64,000 bases of DNA from Actinocorallia longicatena (GCF_039534125.1 NZ_BAAAUV010000009.1:186001-250000), one strand, 5' to 3'; counted from the first letter of the stretch, positions 8,458 through 16,655 are shown. Program-made: numbers and translations. The notes: generated from the sequence alone by a model not told the origin.

Positions 8458-9303
8458 TCAGGCCTTGGGCGGGGGGCCCGGCGGCGGAAGAAGCGGCGGC
8501 GGTGACTGCGGGGGTGGTGCCTGCGGGGGTGGTGCCTGCGGTGGGCGGGGGGCCTCGGCGATGCCCTTGTTGCCCAGGGTGCCGTACCTGACCAGGTCCG
8601 CCCTGATCTTCTCGGCGAGTTTCCTGGTCGCCGCCCGGTTGAGCGTGCCGCCCGCCACCGCGCCCGTGAGGAACGGGCCGAGCGTGGTGAGGCTGCGGCC
8701 GAAGGTCTTCATCATCCGCTTGCGCAGCGCCGTCTTCGCGGCACCGCCCAGCGACACGCTCAGCGATCCGGATTCGAGCGGGTTGACGCCGCGCTGCCTG
8801 GCCCAGGCCGCCACGTAGACGCTCGCGCGCTGGGCGCGGCTGCCCTGGACCTGGACCCCGTGGACCTCGTGCAGCTCGGCGATCAGCTTGGTCTCGATCG
8901 CGGCGATCACCAGCGTCTCCGCCACGACCTGGGCGGGCGCCGTCAGAAGCATGGGCGGCGCGACGAAGTCGACCGCCGCCAGCGCCCCGGCCGCCGCTCC
9001 AACGGCGGTCGTGGCGTTCACGGCGTTTCGGGTGAGCTCGTCGGCGAGCGCCTCCCGGGACAGCCCCGGATGGTGACTTCTCAGTGTCTCCAGGTCCCGG
9101 AACGTGATCCTCGGAGCCAGGTCCGCGAACACCTCGGAAAGCCAGCGACCGCCCGCCAGGCCCCGTACCCCCGCCTTTTTAGCGCTCGACGAGAGCACAC
9201 GGGTGAGCCTGGCGAGCAGCCTGCCGCGGGTCTCCTTGTCCAGGTCGTCCCCGGACAGGCGGCCCACAAGCTCGCCGATCTCCTCGTGCTCGTTCTCGGC
9301 CAT
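8458..9303 (-). CDS. conserved actinobacterial hypothetical protein with Pro-rich tail
   Basis: I do not recognise a named domain with confidence. The 281-residue protein has an acidic N-terminus (MAENEHEEIGEL), an alanine-rich hydrophobic segment at about 95-135 (AVGAAAGALAAVDFVAPPMLLTAPAQVV), and a basic region (TALRKRMMKTFGRSLTTLG). A second hydrophobic stretch containing GAVAGGTLNRAATRKLAEKI follows. The last 30 residues are almost pure proline, alanine and glutamine. The overall look, membrane-interacting with a glycine-rich hairpin near the end, resembles EcsC-like proteins. It starts three bases after the DUF4193 stop, so the two are almost certainly co-expressed. Confidence 0.75.
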   Translation of the reverse strand: MAENEHEEIGELVGRLSGDDLDKETRGRLLARLTRVLSSSAKKAGVRGLAGGRWLSEVFADLAPRITFRDLETLRSHHPGLSREALADELTRNAVNATTAVGAAAGALAAVDFVAPPMLLTAPAQVVAETLVIAAIETKLIAELHEVHGVQVQGSRAQRASVYVAAWARQRGVNPLESGSLSVSLGGAAKTALRKRMMKTFGRSLTTLGPFLTGAVAGGTLNRAATRKLAEKIRADLVRYGTLGNKGIAEAPRPPQAPPPQAPPPQSPPPLLPPPGPPPKA

Positions 9304-9306
9304 GGT

Positions 9307-9603
9307 TCAGGCCGCACACTCGGTGCAGACCGGTTCGCCGTTCTTCTCCTTGGCGAGCTGGCTGCGGTGGTGCACGAGGAAGCAGGAACTGCAGGTGAAC
9401 TCGTCGGCCTGGCGCGGAATGACCTTGAAGGTCAGCTCCTCGTTGGACAGGTCGGCGCCCGGCAGCTCGGCGACCTCGCCGGCGTCCAGATCCTCGTCGA
9501 TGATGCCCGCGGACTTGTCGGTGCGGCGCGCCTGCAGCTCCTGCAGGCTGTCCTCACCGAGGTCGTCGTCGGTCTTGCGTGGGCTGTCGTAGTCGGTGGC
9601 CAT
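9307..9603 (-). CDS. DUF4193 zinc-ribbon protein
   Basis: The 98-residue protein matches DUF4193, a near-universal small actinobacterial family. It begins MATDYDSPRKTDDDL, has an acidic middle (DEDLDAGEVAELPGADLS) and ends with two CxxC knuckles, CSSC and CTEC, that should bind one zinc ion. ATG 9603 was chosen because it matches the family start and length; the frame stays open to 9702 but that extension is not conserved in style. The function is not established; the fold suggests interaction with nucleic acid or the transcription machinery. It is the first gene of a two-gene operon with the hypothetical at 8458-9303. Confidence 0.93.
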   Translation of the reverse strand: MATDYDSPRKTDDDLGEDSLQELQARRTDKSAGIIDEDLDAGEVAELPGADLSNEELTFKVIPRQADEFTCSSCFLVHHRSQLAKEKNGEPVCTECAA

Positions 9604-9660
9604 CTCTCTCCATCCCCCTCTGTTGCCTGCTGGGGCGCCGCCCAGGAGGCTCCGTTCCTC

Positions 9661-9688
9661 TTTATGCGCCCCGTCGCGCGGATGTAAC
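9661..9688 (-). promoter_or_regulatory. candidate promoter of the DUF4193 operon
   Basis: On the minus strand GTTACA (9688-9683) and CATAAA (9666-9661) are separated by 16 bases and lie about 60-85 bases before the DUF4193 start. The pair resembles a housekeeping sigma promoter. This was matched by eye, so confidence is limited. Confidence 0.4.
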
Positions 9689-9740
9689 GCTCGAGAGGCC
9701 AATCTTGTGCCCGGTTGGGGCGGGAAATTCTGTCACGGTT

Positions 9741-9756
9741 TGTGACCCGCGACACA
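9741..9756. promoter_or_regulatory. CRP-like operator candidate
   Basis: TGTGA-CCCGCG-ACACA matches the CRP/FNR-family consensus TGTGA-N6-TCACA in nine of ten specified bases. It overlaps a second inverted repeat, GTCAC-N5-GTGAC, at 9732-9746. It lies upstream of the candidate DUF4193 promoter, a position suited to an activator. Whether this genome's CRP binds here is untested. Confidence 0.35.
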
Positions 9757-10178
9757 CGTGCCGCTACAGATCACTCCGGTGACTCTCATCACGCCACTTG
9801 GTCTCCCGGACCGTAGCGGCGCGTCTACAGCGCCAAAACCACGGGCCCAGAAAGCGATATGCGCCCCCCGGGAAGACCCGTTCGGGAGCGCTGCCGCGGC
9901 CGGGATCATACCTGCGAACGGCCGTGCTGCGGGTCATGACGGGGCCATGCTCGCCAAAAAACGCCGGTAGGTCGAGGATTCTGTGGTGAACAACACGCCC
10001 GACCCGGTCATCAGAGCAAAAGAAGGCCGTTCCGGACCGTAGGAGCCGGGACACAGGTCCCTGGGTTACGGAAGGGTCAAAGGCCTACAAAAGTACAGAA
10101 CCCGATATGGCGCTCGTGGGCGACAGGTATCGCGATATCGTCGCCGCCTTGGATGAAAGACCTCGGGAGGGTCTCGCA

Positions 10179-12113
10179 ATGCCGAAGTACGCTCCGCTGG
10201 AGCCAAGTGACCCGACTTCGTTGGGCTCGTACGAAGTCGTGGGCAGGCTGGGCGCCGGTGGGCAGGGCGCCGTCTATCTCGGCCGGAAGGCCGGAGGCGA
10301 CTGGGTCGCCATCAAGTTCCTCCACGCCCAGATGAACACCGATCCGCAGGCGCGCGCCCGGTTCGTCCGCGAGGTCGCGGCGGCCAAGAAGGTCAAGCCC
10401 TTCTGCACCGCCAGCATCATCGAGGCCGACGTCGACAGCGACCGGCCGTACGTGGTCAGCGAGTTCATCGACGGCCCGTCGCTGCACGACCTCGTCGCCC
10501 AGCAGGGCCCGCGGCCCGAACAGGAGCTGCGGCATCTGGCGATCGGGATGCTGACCGCGCTCGCGGCCATCCACGAGGTCGGCATCGTCCACCGCGACTT
10601 CAAGCCGAACAACGTGCTGCTCGACCCGGACGGCGGCCCGCGGGTCGTCGACTTCGGCATCGCGCGCACCGTCAACTCCCAGGAGAGCGCGGTCACCGCG
10701 ACGGGCATGGTCGTCGGCACCCCCGGCTACCTCGCGCCCGAGCAGCTGACCGGCGCTCCGCTCCAGCCCGGCGTCGACATCTTCGCCTTCGCCGCGACGA
10801 TGGTGTTCGCCGCCACCGGCCAGTCGCCGTTCGAGGCCGACACGCTGCCCGTCATCATCAACCGGATCCTCAACGACGAGCCGGACCTGTCGGGCATCCC
10901 CGCGTCGCTGCGCCCGGTGATCTCGCGCTGCCTCAACAAGGACGCCGCCCAGCGGCCGGCCGCGCTCGAGGCCCTCATGGACCTCGTGCCCGAGCTGCGC
11001 GGGGCGGGCGGCCAGCAGGCCTCCACCGACGAGGTCCTGAACCAGGGCACCCGGATCGCCTCCCAGCTGCCGACCCCGCCCCCGCCGCGCACGCCCACCC
11101 CCCAGCCCTTCGCACCGCCCGCGCAGCCTTACGCTGCCTCTCAGGGCGCGCAGCCCTACGCCTCACAGCAGGCGAGCCCCCAGTTCGCGCCGCCGCAGCA
11201 GCAGCCGCCGATGACGCCGCCGCCCCAGCAGCAGCCGAACTTCCAGCAGCCGCAGAACCCGCCCGCCTACCACCCGCAGGGCACCCCGCCGCCGTTCCAG
11301 CCGGGCCAGCAGGGCACGCCCCCGCCGTTCCAGCAGTCGGGGTTCCAGCAGCCGGGCATCCAGCCGCCGCAGTACCCGCAGACCCCGCCGCCCTTCCAGC
11401 AGGGCACCCCGCCGCCCTTCCAGCAGACCCCGCCGCCCTTCCAGGGCACCCCCGGCCCGTTCCAGCAGGGCGGGGTCCCCTTCCAGGGCGGTCCCGGCGG
11501 GATCCCGCCGCACCAGCCGCCGCGCAGCGGCAACAACGCCGTCTACGCCATCGGCTGCTCGGTCCTGGCGATCCTCGCGGTCGTCCTGGTCATCGTGATC
11601 GTCGCGGCCCAGGGGGACGGCAAGAAGGACCCGACCTACAGCCCGCCGCCCGTCGCCTCGGCCTCGACCGACCCCCAGCCGACCGAGACCCCGTCCCCCG
11701 AGACCTCGACGGTTCCGTCCGGGAGCTCCTTCCCCGACAACTACGGCGGCACCTGGAAGGGCACCGTCTACCAGAAGAAGCCGAAGATCGACAGCTATGT
11801 CGTGACGGTCAACATCGTCGCGGGCGCCTCGACCGGCACCATCCGCTACGAGAACGCCCCGGGCAAGTCCGCCTGGTCGTGCTCCGGCACGCTCACCTTC
11901 GTGGAGATCCACCCGTCCGCGTCGTTCATGGCGATCGTGCAGGACCAGATCACCAGCAAGAACGGTGCGAACTGCAGCGGAATCAACTACGACGTGCTGT
12001 TCCCCAAGTCCGACGGAACGGGTATGTACTTCTACATCTTCGGCTCGAAGGCCGGCGCCGAGGTGAAGGACGTCAACAAGGACTACACCGCCATCGGTGA
12101 GCTCAAGAAGTAG
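10179..12113 (+). CDS. transmembrane Ser/Thr protein kinase with novel-looking extracellular domain
   Basis: The 644-residue receptor kinase has a complete Hanks-type domain (about 18-275): glycine loop GRLGAGGQGAV, ATP-binding Lys 46 in VAIKF, catalytic HRD with Asp 140 and DFG with Asp 158. A juxtamembrane linker of about 150 residues is very rich in Pro and Gln (repeated TPPPFQ). One membrane helix lies at about 452-476. The outer domain (about 515-644) is not PASTA; it begins GGTWKGTVYQKK and has two cysteines (WSCSGTL and NCSGINYD) likely to form a disulfide. ATG 10179 follows GGGAGGG. The next gene carries a copy of the same outer domain, so the pair may sense one ligand. Confidence 0.94.
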   Translation: MPKYAPLEPSDPTSLGSYEVVGRLGAGGQGAVYLGRKAGGDWVAIKFLHAQMNTDPQARARFVREVAAAKKVKPFCTASIIEADVDSDRPYVVSEFIDGPSLHDLVAQQGPRPEQELRHLAIGMLTALAAIHEVGIVHRDFKPNNVLLDPDGGPRVVDFGIARTVNSQESAVTATGMVVGTPGYLAPEQLTGAPLQPGVDIFAFAATMVFAATGQSPFEADTLPVIINRILNDEPDLSGIPASLRPVISRCLNKDAAQRPAALEALMDLVPELRGAGGQQASTDEVLNQGTRIASQLPTPPPPRTPTPQPFAPPAQPYAASQGAQPYASQQASPQFAPPQQQPPMTPPPQQQPNFQQPQNPPAYHPQGTPPPFQPGQQGTPPPFQQSGFQQPGIQPPQYPQTPPPFQQGTPPPFQQTPPPFQGTPGPFQQGGVPFQGGPGGIPPHQPPRSGNNAVYAIGCSVLAILAVVLVIVIVAAQGDGKKDPTYSPPPVASASTDPQPTETPSPETSTVPSGSSFPDNYGGTWKGTVYQKKPKIDSYVVTVNIVAGASTGTIRYENAPGKSAWSCSGTLTFVEIHPSASFMAIVQDQITSKNGANCSGINYDVLFPKSDGTGMYFYIFGSKAGAEVKDVNKDYTAIGELKK

Positions 12114-12128
12114 CCGTAAAGGACCCCC

Positions 12129-12761
12129 GTGTACCAGCCCCCCGGCTCCCAGCCGCCGCCCTGGCAGGGCGGCGGCACCCCGCCTCCGTACGGCCCCGGC
12201 GGGGGCGCTCCCCCGCCGTACTACCCACAGGGGCAGCCGCCCCGGCGGCCCGGCGGCCAGCTGCCCGTGGTCATGCTCGTGATCGGCGTGGTGCTCGTGG
12301 CCGTTCTCGCGGTGGTGGCCTTCGTGGTCCTGCGCGAGGACGACAAGGGCACCCCTGTCGTCAAGCCCACCAACGCCGACGTCTTCACCTCCGCCTACGC
12401 CGGGAAGTGGAGCTCGACGGTCTACCAGAAGAAGCCGACGACGGGCTCCTTCGTCGCGACCGTCGAGATCACCGCGGGCTCGGCGACCGGCACCATCACC
12501 TACGTGAACGCCCCCGGCGAGGCCGCGTGGTCGTGCAGCGGCACGCTGACCTTCCTCAAGAGGCTCGGCGGCAGCGGCTACAAGACGGTCGTGCGCGAGC
12601 ACCTCACGACCAAGTCCTCCGACAAGTGCAACACCTTCGGCTACGACGTCCTGTTCCCCAAGGACGACGGCACCGGCATGTTCCTGACGACCTACGTCAC
12701 CCAGGCGGGCGCCGAGGTCGACAAGGACTACTACGCCATCGGGACGCTGGAGAAGCAGTGA
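12129..12761 (+). CDS. single-pass membrane protein sharing the kinase's extracellular domain
   Basis: The 210-residue protein starts at GTG 12129 with AAAGGA upstream and follows the kinase gene by 15 bases. It has a Pro/Gly-rich cytoplasmic N-terminus (1-45), one membrane helix at 46-68 and an outer domain at about 80-210. That domain is clearly homologous to the kinase's: both show STVYQKKP or GTVYQKKP, TGTI-Y-NAPG, AWSCSGTLTF, YDVLFPK-DGTGM, AGAEV and Y-AIG-LEK/LKK. Both conserved cysteines are kept. It has no kinase or other catalytic domain. It could be a co-receptor, decoy or substrate of the kinase, with the short inner tail open to phosphorylation or docking. Confidence 0.88.
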   Translation: MYQPPGSQPPPWQGGGTPPPYGPGGGAPPPYYPQGQPPRRPGGQLPVVMLVIGVVLVAVLAVVAFVVLREDDKGTPVVKPTNADVFTSAYAGKWSSTVYQKKPTTGSFVATVEITAGSATGTITYVNAPGEAAWSCSGTLTFLKRLGGSGYKTVVREHLTTKSSDKCNTFGYDVLFPKDDGTGMFLTTYVTQAGAEVDKDYYAIGTLEKQ

Positions 12762-12773
12762 CGTCCCGCGGCC

Positions 12774-13937
12774 TCAGGCGAGCGGGAGCCGGGCGGTGAT
12801 GATGAGGCCGCCGCCCGGCCTCGGCGCGGCGTGCACCGTCCCGCGGTGGGCGGTGACGACCGACTGGACGATGGACAGGCCGAGACCCGCGCCCTTCGAG
12901 GACTCGATGCGGTCGTTGTTGAGCCGCCGGAACGGTTCGAAGAGCCGGTCGATCTCGTAGGCCGGGATGACCGGGCCGGTGTTCTCGACCTGGACGGCCG
13001 CGAAGCCGTCGAGGTCGCCGGTGCGCACGTACACCTCGCCCCGCTCGTCGTCGGTCCACTCGGCGAGGTTGTGCTTGAAGGCGTTGTCGACCAGGTTCGC
13101 CACCAGATGCTCCAGCAGGACCGGGTCGCCGTTGGTCTGCGCCGAGGTCAGCTCGGTGTGCAGCACGATCCCCTCCGTCCTGTCGGGGTGCTTGCGGACC
13201 GTCTCCAGCACCGTCTCTGCGACGTCCCTGAGGTCGACGGCGGTGCGGGTGGTCAGCTCGCGTTCGCTGCGCGCCAGCAGCAGCAGTCCCTCGATGAGCC
13301 GCTCGTGCCTGGCGTTGGTGGCCAGCAGGGTCCTGCCGACGGTCATGAGGTCGGGCGAGACCTCGTCGTCGGTGAGCGCGACCTCCAGCAGGGTGCGGTT
13401 GATGGCCAGCGGGGTGCGCAGCTCGTGGGAGGCGTTGGCGACGAACCGGCGCTGGGAGTCGAAGGCGTCACTGAGCCGCTCCAGCATCGCGTCGAACGTG
13501 TCGGCCAGTTCCTTGATCTCGTCCTCGGGACCCTCGAGCGCTATCCGCTCGTGCAGGGTCGACTCCGAGAGCCTGCGCGCCGCGGCGGTGACCCGCTGCA
13601 GGGGCGACAGCGCCCGGTCGGCCACGATGTAGCCGAACATCAGCGCCAGCACGCCGACGCCGAGCAGCGCGAACACCATGCGCTTGACCAGGCCCTGGAG
13701 CATCGCGCTGCGGGCGACGTCGGTGTCGAACTTCTCGTGCGTGATGAAGTTCGTCACCTCGGAACTGCGCGGCAGCACCGAGTCGAAGGCCTGCCCCACC
13801 AGCACGTAGGTGACCATCATCAGCAGCAGGCCGGCGAAGAAGAACATCGAGCCGTAGAGCAGGGTGAGCCTCATCCGGACACTGAGCCCCGGGGGGCGGG
13901 ACCTCAGCTCGGCGATGATCTCTTTCGGGGGTCTCAC
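12774..13937 (-). CDS. HAMP-containing sensor histidine kinase
   Basis: The 387-residue classical sensor kinase has two membrane helices, about 25-47 and 87-106, flanking a short outer loop of about 40 residues. A HAMP linker follows (RALSPLQRVTAAARRL), then the HisKA helix with FVANASHELRTPLA and phospho-His 171. The ATPase domain shows NLVDNAFKHN, NTGPVI and the G-box GAGLGLSIVQ. The GTG start at 13937 overlaps the stop of the regulator gene upstream, so the pair is translationally coupled. It converges on the kinase-partner gene with a 12-base gap. The small sensor loop suggests detection of membrane or envelope state. Confidence 0.94.
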   Translation of the reverse strand: MRPPKEIIAELRSRPPGLSVRMRLTLLYGSMFFFAGLLLMMVTYVLVGQAFDSVLPRSSEVTNFITHEKFDTDVARSAMLQGLVKRMVFALLGVGVLALMFGYIVADRALSPLQRVTAAARRLSESTLHERIALEGPEDEIKELADTFDAMLERLSDAFDSQRRFVANASHELRTPLAINRTLLEVALTDDEVSPDLMTVGRTLLATNARHERLIEGLLLLARSERELTTRTAVDLRDVAETVLETVRKHPDRTEGIVLHTELTSAQTNGDPVLLEHLVANLVDNAFKHNLAEWTDDERGEVYVRTGDLDGFAAVQVENTGPVIPAYEIDRLFEPFRRLNNDRIESSKGAGLGLSIVQSVVTAHRGTVHAAPRPGGGLIITARLPLA

Positions 13938-14587
13938 AGCCGGTAGCCCACTCCCGGGACCGTCTCGATGACGGGCGGGTCCCCGAGCTTCTTGCGGAGG
14001 GTCATCATCGTGACCCGCACCACGTTGGTGAAGGGGTCGATGTGCTCGTCCCAGGCCTTCTCCAGGAGCTGCTCGGAGCTGACGACGATGCCCTCGGCGC
14101 GCATCAGCACCTCGAGCACGGCGAACTCCTTGCGGGTCAGCTCGACCGGGCGGCCGTCGCGCTGCACGGTGAAGCGGTTCGGGTCGAGCTCGATCCCGGC
14201 GCGCTCCAGGGTCGGCGGCAGCGGGGTCGCGGTGCGGCGGCCGAGCGCCCTGACCCGGGCGATCAGCTCCTTGAACGCGAACGGCTTGGCCAGGTAGTCG
14301 TCGGCGCCGAGGTTCAGCCCGGCGACCTTGTCGTCGAGCTCGCCCGCCGCCGTCAGCATGAGGATCCGCGCGCCGTAGCGGTCGGCGACCAGCCGGCGGC
14401 AGACCTCGTCGCCGTGGATGCGCGGCAGGTCGCGGTCGAGCACCACCACGTCGTAGGCGTTGACGCCGGTGCGCTCGAGCGCGCCACCTCCGTCGTAGGC
14501 GACGTCCACCGCCATCGCCTCGCGGCGCAGGCCGGTGGCGATGGCGTCCGCCAGGACCCTCTCGTCCTCGACGACCAGAACTCGCAC
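13934..14587 (-). CDS. OmpR/PhoB-family response regulator
   Basis: The 217-residue regulator has a receiver domain with acidic residues VEDE at 7-9, phospho-Asp 51 in VVLDRDLP and the conserved Lys in AKPF. It ends in a winged-helix DNA-binding domain (about 125-217) containing LTRKEFAVLEVLMRAEG and TVPGVGYRL. The sequence is close in style to the MprA/CseB-type regulators of actinobacteria. It heads an operon with the overlapping histidine kinase. A GGTAAG direct repeat with 11-base period lies about 40 bases upstream, which fits binding by a tandem OmpR-type dimer and hence autoregulation. Confidence 0.95.
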   Translation of the reverse strand: MRVLVVEDERVLADAIATGLRREAMAVDVAYDGGGALERTGVNAYDVVVLDRDLPRIHGDEVCRRLVADRYGARILMLTAAGELDDKVAGLNLGADDYLAKPFAFKELIARVRALGRRTATPLPPTLERAGIELDPNRFTVQRDGRPVELTRKEFAVLEVLMRAEGIVVSSEQLLEKAWDEHIDPFTNVVRVTMMTLRKKLGDPPVIETVPGVGYRL

Positions 14588-14628
14588 GTTCCCCCCTCGT
14601 TTCAGTGACTCCGTTATGCCATACCGCG

Positions 14629-14645
14629 GGTAAGCGACCGGTAAG
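14629..14645. promoter_or_regulatory. GGTAAG direct repeat, candidate regulator box
   Basis: Two GGTAAG hexamers start exactly 11 bases apart (14629 and 14640) between the divergent response regulator and the small gene at 14732. OmpR-family proteins bind head-to-tail on direct repeats with this period. A related GGGTAAAGG lies at 14698-14706. The position suits autoregulation of the two-component operon and control of the small gene. Confidence 0.4.
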
Positions 14646-14731
14646 AGAAGAGCACCGGAAGTTCACCATCGGCACGGGTTTAGCGCGAGCGACCCCGTGG
14701 GTAAAGGTGGTTCGACCCGGGAGGACCATTC

Positions 14732-14911
14732 ATGCGCGAGCTTTCCGAGACCATCCAGCAGCGCCTCGACGAGGCCTACGCCTCACTCCGCGCGGCCACG
14801 CTGGACGGCGACGTGTATCTCGTCGATCTCCGTCAGGCGGAGATCGACGAACTCCGGCGCATAGCCGCCAACCACGACCTCCTGCCCCACGCGGGCGCCA
14901 CCCCCGACTGA
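14732..14911 (+). CDS. 59-residue small protein
   Basis: This short frame starts at ATG 14732 with a strong GGGAGGA site eight bases before and ends TGA 14911. Its third-base composition is strongly GC-biased like that of the neighbouring genes. The product begins MRELSETIQQRLDEAYASL and contains ATLDGDVYLVDLRQAEIDEL, so it is acidic and mostly helical, with no signal or membrane segment. I do not recognise a family. It is divergent from the OmpR-type two-component operon across a 144-base region containing the GGTAAG repeats, so it may be a target of that regulator. It is too short for many gene callers. Confidence 0.7.
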   Translation: MRELSETIQQRLDEAYASLRAATLDGDVYLVDLRQAEIDELRRIAANHDLLPHAGATPD

Positions 14912-14967
14912 TCCGGCCACCGGCTGGATCCGCCGGATCTCGCGCGCGCCGGGGTGTGGAACAGGCC

Positions 14968-15777
14968 CTAGTCGCGTGCGGGATCCAGTGGGGCCAGAAG
15001 GTCGTGGAGCGGTCCGAACAGGCCGGGGCCCGCGGCGATGGTCAGTTCCGATCCGGGGGGCGCTCCGTGCAGCCCGCCGATGATCCCGCCGGCCTCGGTG
15101 ACGAGCAGGCGGCCCGCGGCGATGTCCCAGGCCTGCACTCCGCGCTCGTAGTAGCCGTCGACCTGTCCGGAGGCGACCGAGCACAGGTCGACCGAGCAGG
15201 CGCCGGCCCTGCGGATGTCGCGGACGTTCGGGATGACCCCGGTCAGCACGCGCGCCTGGGAGATCCGGCGCTCGACCGCGTAGCCGAAGCCCGTCGCGAT
15301 GAGCGCCTTCGCCAGGTCGGTCTCGGCGCCGGCGCGCAGCGGCTCGCCGTCGCGGTACGCCCCGCGGCCCTTGACGGCCGTGTAGGTCGCGCCGCGGCGG
15401 GGAACCTCGATGACGCCGACGACCGTCTCGCCGTCGATCTCGGCGGCGATGCTGACCGACCAGTCCGGCAGGTCGTAGAGGTAGTTGACGGTGCCGTCGA
15501 TCGGGTCGATGACCCAGCGGACCCCGCTGGTGCCCGCGGTGGATCCGCCCTCCTCGCCGAGGAAGGAGTCGTGCGGGCGGGACGCGGAGATCCGCTCCCG
15601 GATCAGCCGCTCCGCCGCCTGGTCCATCTGGGTGACGATGTCGGTCGAGCTGGACTTGGTGGCGACGACGTCGGGACCGTCCGCCGGACGCTTGTCGATC
15701 AGCATCCGGCCGGTCTCGCGCGCGGTCGCCACGGCGAGGTCGAGCAGCTCGGTCAGGAGGGCGGCGGAGAGATCCAT
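14968..15777 (-). CDS. inositol monophosphatase family protein
   Basis: The 269-residue enzyme belongs to the lithium-sensitive Mg-dependent phosphatase family. The metal site is formed by GEEGG at 74-78, DPIDGTVNY from residue 91 and the second motif WDIAAGRLLVTEAGG. All metal-binding acidic residues are present. The substrate may be inositol-1-phosphate, needed for mycothiol and phosphatidylinositol in actinomycetes, but related phosphatases act on histidinol phosphate, fructose-1,6-bisphosphate or PAP, and sequence alone does not decide. Its start overlaps the ferrochelatase stop by one base (TGATG), so expression is coupled. Confidence 0.93.
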   Translation of the reverse strand: MDLSAALLTELLDLAVATARETGRMLIDKRPADGPDVVATKSSSTDIVTQMDQAAERLIRERISASRPHDSFLGEEGGSTAGTSGVRWVIDPIDGTVNYLYDLPDWSVSIAAEIDGETVVGVIEVPRRGATYTAVKGRGAYRDGEPLRAGAETDLAKALIATGFGYAVERRISQARVLTGVIPNVRDIRRAGACSVDLCSVASGQVDGYYERGVQAWDIAAGRLLVTEAGGIIGGLHGAPPGSELTIAAGPGLFGPLHDLLAPLDPARD

Positions 15778-16655
15778 CAGTTCCTCAGGTAGAGATCGCG
15801 GGCCAGGGCCACGAAGGCGGGATGGGTGCCGGGGGTGGCCGCCCGGACGAGCGTCATCCCCTTCTCGGCGGCCAGGTCACGGGCCTCGACGTCGAGGTCG
15901 TACTTGACCTCCATGTGGTCGGAGGTGAAGCCGATGGGCACCAGGACGACCGTGGTCTCCCCCTCGGCGTGCAGCTTCTCCAGGTGGTCGCAGACGTCCG
16001 GCTCCAGCCAGGGCGTGCGCGGCGAGCCGCTGCGGCTCTGGTAGACGAGGTCCCACTCCAGTGCGGGGTCGACACCGGCGTGGACGCGGCGGGCGACCTC
16101 GGCCAGCTCCGCCGCGTACTGCTCCCGGCCGTCCTGGGCGAGCGGCACGCTGTGGGCGGTGAAGACCAGCCGGGCGCCGGGCGCGTGCTCCAGCGCGGTC
16201 CTGGTGGCCTCGATGAACGGCAGCAGGAAGCCGTCCTCCAGGCAGTAGACCGGCAGCTTGGTGATCTCGGGCGCGCCCGGGACGGCCGCCCGGGCGCGGT
16301 CGATGTCCTCCTGGTACTGGCCCTCGCAGGAGTAGCCGCTGTAGGCGGAGGTCACGAAGGCCTTCGCCCGGGTCACCCCGTCGGCCTTCATCCGGGCGAC
16401 GGTGTCCTCGACGAACGGCGGCCAGTTGCGGTTCCCCCAGTACACCGGGACGTCGACGACCGCCTCGATGGCGGCCTTCAGCTCCCGGCACTGCTGGTTG
16501 ATCGGGCTGACCCCGCCGAACAGCTGGTAGTGCTCGGCGACCTTCTCCAGCCGGTCGCGCGGTACCCCGCGCCCGCGGGTGACGTTCTCCAGGAACGGCA
16601 TGACGTCCTCGGGCCCTTCCGGCCCGCCGAACGACATGAGCAGCAGCGCATCCAT
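15777..16655 (-). CDS. hemH: ferrochelatase (coproporphyrin III type)
   Basis: The 292-residue enzyme inserts ferrous iron into the porphyrin ring; in actinobacteria the substrate is coproporphyrin III. The N-terminus DALLLMSFGGPEGPEDVMPFLE is diagnostic. The catalytic His is in FTAHSVP and the acidic partner in GFTSDHMEVKYDLD. Several mycobacterial homologues carry a [2Fe-2S] cluster with a C-terminal Cys group; this protein has scattered cysteines but no such C-terminal group, and is shorter than the usual 330-370 residues. ATG 16655 was chosen since it matches the family start; the frame stays open to 16685. It is coupled to the inositol-phosphatase-like gene. No other heme genes are in the window. 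Confidence 0.94.
   Translation of the reverse strand: MDALLLMSFGGPEGPEDVMPFLENVTRGRGVPRDRLEKVAEHYQLFGGVSPINQQCRELKAAIEAVVDVPVYWGNRNWPPFVEDTVARMKADGVTRAKAFVTSAYSGYSCEGQYQEDIDRARAAVPGAPEITKLPVYCLEDGFLLPFIEATRTALEHAPGARLVFTAHSVPLAQDGREQYAAELAEVARRVHAGVDPALEWDLVYQSRSGSPRTPWLEPDVCDHLEKLHAEGETTVVLVPIGFTSDHMEVKYDLDVEARDLAAEKGMTLVRAATPGTHPAFVALARDLYLRN

Larger units (their letters stand above)
9604..10178. other. 575-base intergenic region between DUF4193 and the Ser/Thr kinase
   Basis: No convincing gene is visible. Frames on both strands lack ribosome sites and the codon pattern of the neighbours. The left part holds the divergent DUF4193 promoter and a CRP-like inverted repeat. The part next to the kinase is relatively AT-rich (GGCCTACAAAAGTACAG) and includes the ten-base palindrome TATCGCGATA at 10128-10137, 41 bases before the kinase start. 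This is most likely the kinase promoter and leader. Confidence 0.6.

Noticed and set aside
9764..10054. 96-codon minus-strand frame in the region before the Ser/Thr kinase
   Set aside because: No ribosome site, no family resemblance, and composition expected by chance in high-GC DNA.
10179..12113. PknB-like kinase with PASTA repeats
   Set aside because: The outer region has none of the PASTA motifs; it is a different cysteine-containing domain shared with the next gene.
12774..14729. A single 651-codon frame spanning the histidine kinase and the response regulator
   Set aside because: The receiver and winged-helix motifs of the regulator are in another frame ending at 13934; only the part from GTG 13937 is kinase.
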